Positions 53,156 to 60,336 of a stretch of DNA of 64,000 nt are shown piece by piece. This stretch comes from Phycisphaerales bacterium (GTDB lineage Bacteria; Planctomycetota; Phycisphaerae; Phycisphaerales; UBA1924). Location of the stretch: the NCBI GenBank assembly GCA_030149165.1, contig JASBRY010000008.1, positions 248,001-312,000 of the forward strand, in the 5' to 3' direction. Within the stretch, counting starts at the first letter, position 1; each line of letters starts with the position of its first letter. Both the position numbers and the translations under genes were made by a program. The notes under the pieces are model-generated. The model had not been told where the DNA came from, searched no databases, and saw only the letters and a list, made by a program, of their open reading frames with translations.

Positions 53156-54115
53156 ATGGGAAGCTGCTTTGGTAAAACAATCGTTCGAGGCGTCGTGATC
53201 ACCGCCCTGGCCGGCGGCGTACTGGTTGCGGTCGCAGGACCACAACGCGTGGGATACATGTTCCACCAGACCCGTGCGAATGTCATCGGAGTCATCGATA
53301 ACAACATCCAAGATCCAGTCATGCTGCGTGCTCAGATCAAGAATCTCGAAGCACAGTACCCAAAGAAGATCGCCGAGGTCCGCTCTGACCTGACCGAGGT
53401 TCAGACCCAGATCTCCCAGCTCGATCGTGAGCTGCAAGTCGCGACCAAGGTCGTTGCGCTCGCTTCGATGGATCTGGAAACCGTGACCGGGCAGTTAACC
53501 CAAGCACGCTACACCCAAGAGTCCAATCCAGGCGCGATCGTTCGTGTTTCGCTCAACAACCGCGCCGTCGATCTCGATGACGCGTACGCCAAGCGAAATC
53601 AGATTCAGCAGACCCGCGACATGTACGCGGCTCGTGCGACCGATCTGCAGACCGATCTCGGATACCTCAACGATCAGGAACAGCAACTCGCTGAGCTCCT
53701 TGAGCGTCTGGAAACCGAACGCTCCGAGTTCCAAGCGAAGCTGTTCCAGCTCGATGCACAGATCGACACGATCGCTCGCAACGAACGCTTGATCGACATG
53801 ATGGAAGATCGCCAGGAAACCATCGATGCGCATTCGAGCTTCCAAGCAAACTCGCTAGACCAGCTCAACACTCGACTCTCAGGTATCCGCACTGAACAGC
53901 GTGCACGCCTTGAGTCGATCGCGGGACGCGACAGTGACAAGAACTATGTCGATGAAGCCGAGTTCCTGATCGACCAAGAAGGTCTCGTCACTGAGTTCAA
54001 GGACGATCAATCGCTCCCAGCACCAAAGAATGTTGGAAGCTTCACGATCGAGCAGCAGGTCATCGAGATCACTCCTGAGTCCGCAAAGACCCAAGGCCCG
54101 GTCGCGAGCAACTGA
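53156..54115 (+). CDS. Membrane-anchored coiled-coil protein of unknown function
   Basis: This 319-residue protein has an N-terminal hydrophobic helix (about residues 9-28) and then long coiled-coil from about 55 to 250, rich in Gln, Glu, Leu and Asp (KNLEAQYPKKIAEVRSDLTEVQTQ). The C-terminus is unstructured. TAGGAGA six bases upstream supports the start. It is divergent from the sigma factor gene and closed by its own hairpin, so it is probably one transcription unit. I recognise no family; a link to the sigma/kinase pair is guesswork. Confidence 0.7.
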   Translation: MGSCFGKTIVRGVVITALAGGVLVAVAGPQRVGYMFHQTRANVIGVIDNNIQDPVMLRAQIKNLEAQYPKKIAEVRSDLTEVQTQISQLDRELQVATKVVALASMDLETVTGQLTQARYTQESNPGAIVRVSLNNRAVDLDDAYAKRNQIQQTRDMYAARATDLQTDLGYLNDQEQQLAELLERLETERSEFQAKLFQLDAQIDTIARNERLIDMMEDRQETIDAHSSFQANSLDQLNTRLSGIRTEQRARLESIAGRDSDKNYVDEAEFLIDQEGLVTEFKDDQSLPAPKNVGSFTIEQQVIEITPESAKTQGPVASN

Positions 54116-54161
54116 TACGAAACTCCTCTGATAACGATGGATGAAAGTCCACACCATGCAT

Positions 54162-54193
54162 GCCGCCCGTTGGAATCCGGTCCAACGGGCGGC
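54162..54193 (+). terminator. Strong hairpin terminator after the coiled-coil gene
   Basis: A perfect 13-bp stem (starts GCCGCCCG, ends CGGGCGGC) with a 6-base loop is followed by a weak T tract (GTGCGTTTTGG). It lies 46 bp after the stop. Confidence 0.8.
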
Positions 54194-54239
54194 GTGCGTT
54201 TTGGATGCTTAGGATGCTCCCCTCGCCGGAGATCAGTGC

Positions 54240-54710
54240 ATGCCGAGAAAGAAGCGTCCACGCCGATACAGAAAGCGCCAAGGACGCGGCATCGTCCGCG
54301 CCGGCGCTTCGCTCATCGGACGCGGCATTGTCCGATGCTTCCGGATCGGAAAGACCGACCTAGCAAAGTCTCAGCGTGCACTCGTCAAACTCGCAAGAGC
54401 TCGACGAAACGGCGAAATGGTCCACTTCGACGCACGCGTCGTCAAACTACTCCCTGACGACAACGAGGGGGATCGGCATCAGCGATTCCTTGTCGCTGTA
54501 GATCACAAGCGATCTCCGATCAGAAGCGTGCTGATCGCACACAACATCGATCTCGCTCCGCGAGTCCCGATCGAAGAGGGTGCGACAGCGAGCTTCCTTG
54601 GTCAATACGAGTACAACGATCGAGGCGGACTCCTCCACTGGACCCACCACGACCCCTCCAACTGGCGCCAAGGCGGCTGGATCGACTACTGCGGAAAGCG
54701 ATACGAATGA
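54240..54710 (+). CDS. DUF3465 protein with a cationic N-terminus
   Basis: This 156-residue protein contains the DUF3465 core: [45 protein letters not shown]. The first 20 residues hold eleven Lys/Arg, with RGIVR occurring twice up to residue 33. There is no signal peptide or clear membrane helix. Nucleic-acid or membrane binding by the tail is possible but unproved. It overlaps the next gene by four bases and is about 65 percent identical over the core to it. Confidence 0.8.
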   Translation: MPRKKRPRRYRKRQGRGIVRAGASLIGRGIVRCFRIGKTDLAKSQRALVKLARARRNGEMVHFDARVVKLLPDDNEGDRHQRFLVAVDHKRSPIRSVLIAHNIDLAPRVPIEEGATASFLGQYEYNDRGGLLHWTHHDPSNWRQGGWIDYCGKRYE

Positions 54711-55252
54711 ATCAGCAAGACGAACAATCCTACAAACTGAGCAAAAAAAAGGCGATTCACATCCTGGTCTACATCGGAGTCGCGATCGTCGCCGCCTACT
54801 TTGGCATCGATCTGACAAGTTTGCCAAACTCCGCGCCGGACAACCAAACCCAGCGAGCCGCTCAATCGGAGCCGCGGACTTCAGCATCCCCAACCCAATC
54901 GGTCGCGGACTCCCAGCGTGCTCTGGTCGGACTTGCTCAATCCCAGAGATCAGGACAGATGGTCGAGTTCCGAGCTCGTGTCGTAAAGCTCCTCCCTGAT
55001 GACAACGACGGCTCCAGACACCAACGCTTCCTGCTCGCGATCGACTACGAGCCCTCCACCACCGGTTCGGTCCTCGTGGCGCACAACATCGATCTCGCTC
55101 CGCGCGTCCCAGTCGAGGAGGGGTCGATCGTTCGGATCTATGGCCAATACGAGTGGAACGATCGGGGAGGGGTGCTCCACTGGACGCACCACGATCCCGC
55201 CGGCCGACACGCTGAGGGCTGGATCGAACTCGACGGCGTTCGCTACGACTGA
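54707..55252 (+). CDS. DUF3465 protein with N-terminal membrane anchor
   Basis: This 181-residue paralog of the preceding gene has a membrane helix (about 16-35), a Ser/Pro/Gln linker, and the same DUF3465 core ([45 protein letters not shown]). It would display the domain outside the membrane, whereas its partner looks cytoplasmic. The two are coupled by an ATGA overlap and probably arose by tandem duplication. Function of the family is unknown. Confidence 0.82.
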   Translation: MNQQDEQSYKLSKKKAIHILVYIGVAIVAAYFGIDLTSLPNSAPDNQTQRAAQSEPRTSASPTQSVADSQRALVGLAQSQRSGQMVEFRARVVKLLPDDNDGSRHQRFLLAIDYEPSTTGSVLVAHNIDLAPRVPVEEGSIVRIYGQYEWNDRGGVLHWTHHDPAGRHAEGWIELDGVRYD

Positions 55253-55438
55253 ATAACAGAAACGATCGGTGCGTGAGCAATGCTGGAATTGCGCAATGTG
55301 TGCCATTGCAGAGATTTCGATGGTCTTTGGACCACCTCAGACTCAATTTCCGATATTCTTTGGCTATCCTGATTCAGTATATAAGGGCAACGCACACGCC
55401 CTTCAGTTGGGCTCATCGTCCAAGGAGACAGTGCTTCA

Positions 55439-56488
55439 GTGTGGTATGAACGATTTCTAGGGCCGCTCGGCGTTGACATGGGGATTGACCTCGGGACTTG
55501 CAACACACTCGTTGCGGTCCGTGGTCAGGGGATCGTTCTGAATGAACCATCCGTGGTCGCCGTCAAGAAAGGCACCAACCAGGTCCTCAAGGGAGGACAA
55601 GCCGTGGGTTGGGTCGCGAAAGAAATGCTCGGCAAGACGCCGGGATCGATCACCGCTGTGCGTCCACTCAAAGACGGCGTCATCTCGGACTTCGAGATCA
55701 CCGAAGCGATGCTCAACTACTTCATCACCAAAGTGACCGGACGCGTCCGCATGCTTGGTCCACGCGTGGTGATCTCGATCCCATCGGGGATCACTGCTGT
55801 TGAGAAGCGTGCCGTGTTCGATTCTGCAGAGCACGCTGGCGCTCGCAAGACCTATCTGCTCGAAGAACCCATCGCCGCCGCGATCGGCGCTGGACTCCCA
55901 TTCGCCGAACCCACGGCATCCATGATCGTGGATATCGGTGGCGGCACCACTGAAGTCGCGATCATGGCGCTCGCGGACATCGCGAACTGCGAATCCGTCC
56001 GCGTCGCGGGCGACGATATGGACGAAGCGATCATCGCGCACATGAAGCGGACCTACTCACTCATGATCGGTGAACAGACCGCCGAGCGTGTCAAAATCCA
56101 GATAGGTTCCGCAGCACCAACAGGCGAAGAAACCGAAATGGAAGTCCGCGGACGAGACATGGTCTCCGGACTCCCACGCAAAACGACCATCACTTCGGAA
56201 GAAGTCCGCGAAGCGCTCTCCGAACCGATCACCAACATCATCGAAGCGGTTACCCGCACACTCGAAAGAGCAGAACCTGAACTCGCAGCGGACCTAGTAG
56301 AAAACGGCATCATGCTCGCCGGCGGCGGATCGCTGCTTTCTGGACTCCCAATCCAGATCAACAAAGCGACAGGACTTGATGTCACACTCGCTGAAGATCC
56401 GCTGACTTGTGTCGCGCGAGGGACGGCGATCTATCTCGAGAACATCGATGTCTGGAAAGACACGCTCGAGAACAACTCGGATATCTGA
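55439..56488 (+). CDS. mreB: Rod shape-determining protein MreB
   Basis: This actin-like filament protein directs wall synthesis along the cell side. The 349-residue protein shows DLGTCNTLVAVRG (phosphate 1) and DIGGGTTEVAIM (phosphate 2) plus EEPIAAAIGAG and LAGGGSLLSGLP. The start is GTG 55439, with AAGGAG upstream at somewhat long spacing. TATATA at 55378-55383 may be the -10. mreC follows 88 bp later, possibly with its own promoter. Confidence 0.95.
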   Translation: MWYERFLGPLGVDMGIDLGTCNTLVAVRGQGIVLNEPSVVAVKKGTNQVLKGGQAVGWVAKEMLGKTPGSITAVRPLKDGVISDFEITEAMLNYFITKVTGRVRMLGPRVVISIPSGITAVEKRAVFDSAEHAGARKTYLLEEPIAAAIGAGLPFAEPTASMIVDIGGGTTEVAIMALADIANCESVRVAGDDMDEAIIAHMKRTYSLMIGEQTAERVKIQIGSAAPTGEETEMEVRGRDMVSGLPRKTTITSEEVREALSEPITNIIEAVTRTLERAEPELAADLVENGIMLAGGGSLLSGLPIQINKATGLDVTLAEDPLTCVARGTAIYLENIDVWKDTLENNSDI

Positions 56489-56535
56489 TCAATCCATAGC
56501 ACTCATCAGCACCCACACTCTTTGCGTGGATCGTG

Positions 56536-56541
56536 TATGCT
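56536..56541 (+). promoter_or_regulatory. -10 box of the mreC promoter
   Basis: TATGCT lies 35 bases before the mreC ATG, which has GGGAG upstream. This is the leadered counterpart of the leaderless TATGCT promoters. Confidence 0.45.
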
Positions 56542-56576
56542 GTGGGGAGTGATTTGTACCTGACTGGGAGCGTCTT

Positions 56577-57446
56577 ATGCATCATCAACCCGCGTTTGTT
56601 CGTTGGTCGATGCCGATCTGTGTGATCGCGATGATCATCATGTGCTTGCTCCCATCCCGCTGGCTCGAATGGACCAACTGGTTCGGCGCCCAAGCACGCG
56701 TCGTGGTCTCTCCGATCGCGCATCCGATGACAATGGCGAAAAACCTTGTCATCCCGCAGTCGGTCGGGAATCCCAACGCGACTTCGCGCGAGCGTGCGCT
56801 CCAGTCCGAACTCGATCGCTACCGAGCGCTGCTCTACAAAGAACAACAAGAAAACAAACAACTCTCCGCGCTTGTTGAGCAGCTCTCATCCGGCGCTGCC
56901 GTGACTCCCGATGTTGCGGTCACCCAGATCCCGCGGCCTGTGACCGGACTCTCGCGTGAGTTCCTTGTCGTCCGTTCCGGAGGACATGAGCGTGTCACAC
57001 GATCGACTGTCGCTGTGGTCAATGCCGTCCAACTCTGCGGGCGTGTCGTGGAGACCGACGCTCGCACGGCTCTAGTACTCCCGATCACCGCGAAAGATTC
57101 GCAGCCCCTGCTCGGAAATGTACTGCTCGACGATTCGGGAACCAACACCGCTCGCTGTATGCTCGTCCCCATCGGGAAGGGATTGCTCGAGGGTGATGTG
57201 ACCATGCCTGACTCCGGAGATGAAGAACAACAGATTCAGATCGGGATGGAGGTCCGGCTCCTCGATGATCAATGGCCTCGTCATGCACAGATGCTGCTGA
57301 TCGGGACGATCGAACGCGTCGCGGCATCTCCAGATCAACCACTGCGCAAACGCATCACCGTTCGCCCGAGCGTCGACCTGCGGAGTGTCCCAGAGGTCTT
57401 CTTCCGCGTCCCTGATCTTGAGAACACGCAGGGGGGCGCTCCATGA
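56577..57446 (+). CDS. mreC: Rod shape-determining protein MreC
   Basis: This 289-residue protein has one N-terminal membrane helix (about 8-25), a coiled-coil (about 65-100, LQSELDRYRALLYKEQQENKQL) and a periplasmic beta domain with VVRSGGHERVTRSTVAVVNAVQLCGRVVETD. It bridges MreB to the wall enzymes. It overlaps mreD by four bases. Length is close to the usual 280-340. Confidence 0.9.
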   Translation: MHHQPAFVRWSMPICVIAMIIMCLLPSRWLEWTNWFGAQARVVVSPIAHPMTMAKNLVIPQSVGNPNATSRERALQSELDRYRALLYKEQQENKQLSALVEQLSSGAAVTPDVAVTQIPRPVTGLSREFLVVRSGGHERVTRSTVAVVNAVQLCGRVVETDARTALVLPITAKDSQPLLGNVLLDDSGTNTARCMLVPIGKGLLEGDVTMPDSGDEEQQIQIGMEVRLLDDQWPRHAQMLLIGTIERVAASPDQPLRKRITVRPSVDLRSVPEVFFRVPDLENTQGGAP

Positions 57447-58012
57447 ACTGGTTCGTGCTGCTCTTCTTCGCGTGGGTTGGATTCGGTCTGGAAATGGCGC
57501 TGCTCCCAGTGTTCGACGCCGGAGCGAGTGGTGTGCATCCCTCAGTGGTGCTCCCGCTGCTGGTCTTTGTCGCTCTGCACGCGCCTCGCAAACACGCGCT
57601 GTGGTGCGCCATCGTGCTGGGGGTTTCGATGGACCTCCTGACCCCAATCAATCACGACAACGGCGGACCAGTCACGCTCATCGGTCCCTACGCGCTGGGA
57701 TACCTCCTCGCGGCTCAGTTCATCTTCTCAGTGCGAGGGATGGTCATCCGCAGAAACCCACTGACCATCGCGTTCCTCTCGATGATCGCTTCGCTGATCG
57801 CGGAAATCCTGGTCGTCGCGCTCATCACCCTCCGCTCGATCGTCGGAGACTCCATCGCATGGGATGCCGGAGATGCACTGATCGACCATTCTCTCTCCTC
57901 GGTCTACACAGGGGTCGCGGCCCTCTTCCTCTCGTTCATCTTCTTCGCGCTGACCCCCGCCTTTGGGTTCCATACCGTCATCGCGACCCGCTTCGCTCGT
58001 CACATCAAATAG
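57443..58012 (+). CDS. mreD: Rod shape-determining protein MreD
   Basis: This 189-residue membrane protein has five or six hydrophobic helices and the LLVFVALHAPRKHALWCAIVLGVSMDLL stretch typical of MreD. It belongs to the elongasome. The ATG overlaps the mreC stop (ATGA). MreD is poorly conserved, so the call rests on topology and gene order. No pbp2 or rodA follows. Confidence 0.82.
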   Translation: MNWFVLLFFAWVGFGLEMALLPVFDAGASGVHPSVVLPLLVFVALHAPRKHALWCAIVLGVSMDLLTPINHDNGGPVTLIGPYALGYLLAAQFIFSVRGMVIRRNPLTIAFLSMIASLIAEILVVALITLRSIVGDSIAWDAGDALIDHSLSSVYTGVAALFLSFIFFALTPAFGFHTVIATRFARHIK

Positions 58013-58034
58013 ACCATTTGAGCTCGGCAAGGCC

Positions 58035-58040
58035 TACGAT
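58035..58040 (+). promoter_or_regulatory. Possible near-leaderless GlmU-like gene promoter
   Basis: TACGAT lies eight bases before ATG 58049, predicting a leader of one or two bases. It would separate this gene from mreBCD. Confidence 0.35.
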
Positions 58041-58048
58041 CCTCAGCT

Positions 58049-59329
58049 ATGACCGAACGACGCAAATCCATCCTTTTTAACGATGCTCACGCGAATCTTG
58101 GACCGTTGACTGATCTGCGTCCGCCGCACGCGATCCGAACCGGCGCGATGACCACCGCCGAACGCCTCACGCGTGCGTTCGATCTCGAACCCATCGGGAT
58201 CGTCGTCCCCAATGACCTCAAAGAACTCACCCAAGACCAGTCCGGCGTGCCCGTCAATGAACCACCGGAAGAGTCTGATGATCCGGTTTTGATGATCAAT
58301 GGACGCTGTCCGCTCCCGATCGAAGCGATCGGACAGCTGAAGGTCGGCGAAGTCCTCATCGAAGCATCGACCAAAGACATGATCGCCGTGTGCTTGACGA
58401 GTTCTGATGTGCGTGTCCTGCTTTCTGGAGGGAATCCAGAGATGAACACCATCGAACTCGATGACACGGTACTGATGCGCTCGCCTTGGGATTGGCGCGC
58501 GTTCCGCGATCGCTGCATCGAGTACGACCTCCAATCCATCGCGGAGACGATGCCCAAAGTTGAGCAAGCTCCGGAAGGCATCATGATCCTGGGAGATCAA
58601 GGCGTCGTCATCCATCCCGAAGCTGATGTCAAGCCGGGCGTCATCCTCAACGCCGAACTCGGACCAATCGTCATCGAGGAAAACGCGACCGTGCGTCCCG
58701 GATCGATCATCACAGGACCAGCGTACATCGGTCCAGGATCGACCGTCCTCGAGCAAGCGAACATCAAACCCAATACCGCGATCGGTCCAGTCTGCAAAGT
58801 CGCCGGAGAGATCGGAGGCACGATCTTCCAGGGATACGCGAACAAAGCGCACGCGGGACACCTCGGAGATTCGTGGATCGGAGAGTGGTCGAACCTCGGC
58901 GCGGACACGACCAACTCCAACCTGCTCAACACCTACGCAGAGGTCACCGCTCGCGCTTCGAACGATTCGAAACTCGAGAAGACCGGGCAAACCTTCCTCG
59001 GCGTCACGATGGGCGATCACACCAAAACCGCGATCGGGACACGCATCATGACCGGCGCCATCGTCGGGACAGGGACCATGTTCGCCGCGAGCACCCCCAT
59101 GTCCGGCACGATCGACGCGTTTTCATGGATCACCGATTCGGGAACCAAATCATTCCGGCTCGGCAAGTTCGTGGACATCTCCATGAGTGTCATGGGACGA
59201 CGCGGCATCAAACAATCACAAGCGTACTCGCGACGACTCACCATCCTCCATGAACAAGTGACTGGCGTGAACTCGGGCATGAACTGGCCCGGGAAACCGA
59301 TGGAGCATCTGGTGAATCAGGATTCGTAG
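58049..59329 (+). CDS. GlmU-like left-handed beta-helix transferase
   Basis: This 426-residue protein has an N-terminal region beginning ILFNDAHANLGPLTDLRP and a C-terminal hexapeptide-repeat helix (PGVILNAELGPIVIEENATVRPGSIITGPAYIGPGS) with GYANKAHAGHLGDSWIGEWSNLGA. It matches the GlmU-like putative sugar nucleotidyltransferases rather than true GlmU, as the GxGTRM loop is missing. It should act on sugar nucleotides, perhaps for wall or surface glycans. A TACGAT box eight bases before the ATG may be its promoter. Confidence 0.78.
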   Translation: MTERRKSILFNDAHANLGPLTDLRPPHAIRTGAMTTAERLTRAFDLEPIGIVVPNDLKELTQDQSGVPVNEPPEESDDPVLMINGRCPLPIEAIGQLKVGEVLIEASTKDMIAVCLTSSDVRVLLSGGNPEMNTIELDDTVLMRSPWDWRAFRDRCIEYDLQSIAETMPKVEQAPEGIMILGDQGVVIHPEADVKPGVILNAELGPIVIEENATVRPGSIITGPAYIGPGSTVLEQANIKPNTAIGPVCKVAGEIGGTIFQGYANKAHAGHLGDSWIGEWSNLGADTTNSNLLNTYAEVTARASNDSKLEKTGQTFLGVTMGDHTKTAIGTRIMTGAIVGTGTMFAASTPMSGTIDAFSWITDSGTKSFRLGKFVDISMSVMGRRGIKQSQAYSRRLTILHEQVTGVNSGMNWPGKPMEHLVNQDS

Positions 59330-59332
59330 TGC

Positions 59333-59704
59333 TCAACCGTTTGCCAGCATTTTGTTGAACTTGCGATACATCCGATTAGATTCTCGTCGGAAAAGCCAAC
59401 TCCACGGCCACTTCAAGGTGTGATACTGAAGTTCAGGTGAGCCTGTTTCCGATTCATCATAAATGGCCCGACCACCTGATGGTCGCATGCTTCGCGGCTC
59501 ATCCACTTCGGCATTCCCCACAAGCACAACCTCATCAGGTACGACACAATCATAACCAAAGAATTCGGCAAACTGCTTGGTAATCTTTGTTACATCCTCA
59601 GTGTCTCGAGCGACAACTGAATATGAGCGATACCAACCAACGCCTTCACGCAGTTTGACATGAATAAGAATCTTGTACAGATTCAATGCTCCCGATTGAT
59701 CCAT
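59333..59704 (-). CDS. Small hypothetical protein beside an inverted repeat
   Basis: This 123-residue soluble protein begins MDQSGALNLYKILIHVKLREG and ends with a Trp/Arg-rich stretch. I recognise no family. The gene looks more A/T-rich than its neighbours, and an inverted-repeat element lies 17 bp before its start, so it may be accessory DNA. TAAGAT six bases before the ATG suggests a leaderless promoter. It is convergent with the GlmU-like gene (3 bp gap). Confidence 0.6.
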   Translation of the reverse strand: MDQSGALNLYKILIHVKLREGVGWYRSYSVVARDTEDVTKITKQFAEFFGYDCVVPDEVVLVGNAEVDEPRSMRPSGGRAIYDESETGSPELQYHTLKWPWSWLFRRESNRMYRKFNKMLANG

Positions 59705-59710
59705 GCTGGT

Positions 59711-59716
59711 ATCTTA
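59711..59716 (-). promoter_or_regulatory. -10 box of predicted leaderless small-gene promoter
   Basis: TAAGAT on the minus strand lies six bases before ATG 59704, adjacent to the inverted-repeat arm. Confidence 0.55.
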
Positions 59717-59720
59717 TTCG

Positions 59721-59824
59721 GGGTGCCACTGCTTGACCGTCTTCAGCAATCAGTGTCTTCAAATACAAACATGCTCAACATCAACAAGACACCCCGTGCC
59801 CAAATCGGTCAAGCCGTAGCACCC
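59721..59824. repeat. 104-bp element with 19-bp terminal inverted repeats
   Basis: The left arm (59721-59739, GGGTGCCACTGCTTGACCG) matches the reverse complement of the right arm (59806-59824) at 17 of 19 bases, around a 66-bp A/C-rich centre. The arms fill the space between two minus-strand genes and end exactly at the stop of the next one. No matching target duplication is obvious. It resembles a small transposon remnant without coding sequence, or a long-range hairpin. Confidence 0.6.
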
Positions 59825-60298
59825 TCACTCGATCAGCTCATCCCGAATCTCGATCGCTTGCTCCCACGCGGCGCGCTCTCGTTGCTGAATCATCTCCAAG
59901 GATGGCCTGAACGGGCGATAGAGCAACGAGTAGAGCTCGACGCAGTTTCCTTGTTCATAGCGCGATCCACACTCTGGACATATCCCTCGCTCTTCGAGTC
60001 CATCCAATCCGTATCGGCACCACGGGCACAAGAAGTAGCCGTTCCGTCTTGCTCGTCTTCGTGCGCTGGCTCGGATGTTGTATGGAGCAAGCCAACTCAA
60101 GAGTGTTGCACCGATCATGAGCGCTGCCAGAATCCAACTCAGTCTCGGGAGTAATCCGAGCCCCCATATCCACCAACAAGCAATCAAGCCACACACACTC
60201 CCCCACCGCGCCCACGACAAGTACATATAAACCCCCTGCCTCGGATCAACTGTCCGAGTTGCGAGCAGATCGAGTTCACTTTGCGTCGTCATTCTCAT
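59825..60298 (-). CDS. Membrane protein with a zinc-ribbon
   Basis: This 157-residue protein has two hydrophobic helices (about 29-48 and 52-72) followed by a cytoplasmic zinc-ribbon CPWCRYGLDGLEERGICPECG. Such ribbons are frequent in planctomycete membrane proteins of unknown role. The start is ATG 60298, with TAAGAT six bases before it; ATG 60292 is an alternative. It is divergent from polA across 38 bp. Confidence 0.72.
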   Translation of the reverse strand: MRMTTQSELDLLATRTVDPRQGVYMYLSWARWGSVCGLIACWWIWGLGLLPRLSWILAALMIGATLLSWLAPYNIRASARRRARRNGYFLCPWCRYGLDGLEERGICPECGSRYEQGNCVELYSLLYRPFRPSLEMIQQRERAAWEQAIEIRDELIE

Positions 60299-60304
60299 CT
60301 GGAA

Positions 60305-60310
60305 ATCTTA
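60305..60310 (-). promoter_or_regulatory. -10 box of predicted leaderless zinc-ribbon gene promoter
   Basis: TAAGAT on the minus strand lies six bases before ATG 60298. The polA box is 15 bp away in the opposite direction. Confidence 0.6.
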
Positions 60311-60325
60311 TCCGGATCGATCGCA

Positions 60326-60331
60326 TATGCT
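60326..60331 (+). promoter_or_regulatory. -10 box of predicted leaderless polA promoter
   Basis: TATGCT lies five bases before the GTG start at 60337, with no Shine-Dalgarno sequence. Confidence 0.6.
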
Positions 60332-60336
60332 TCGCT

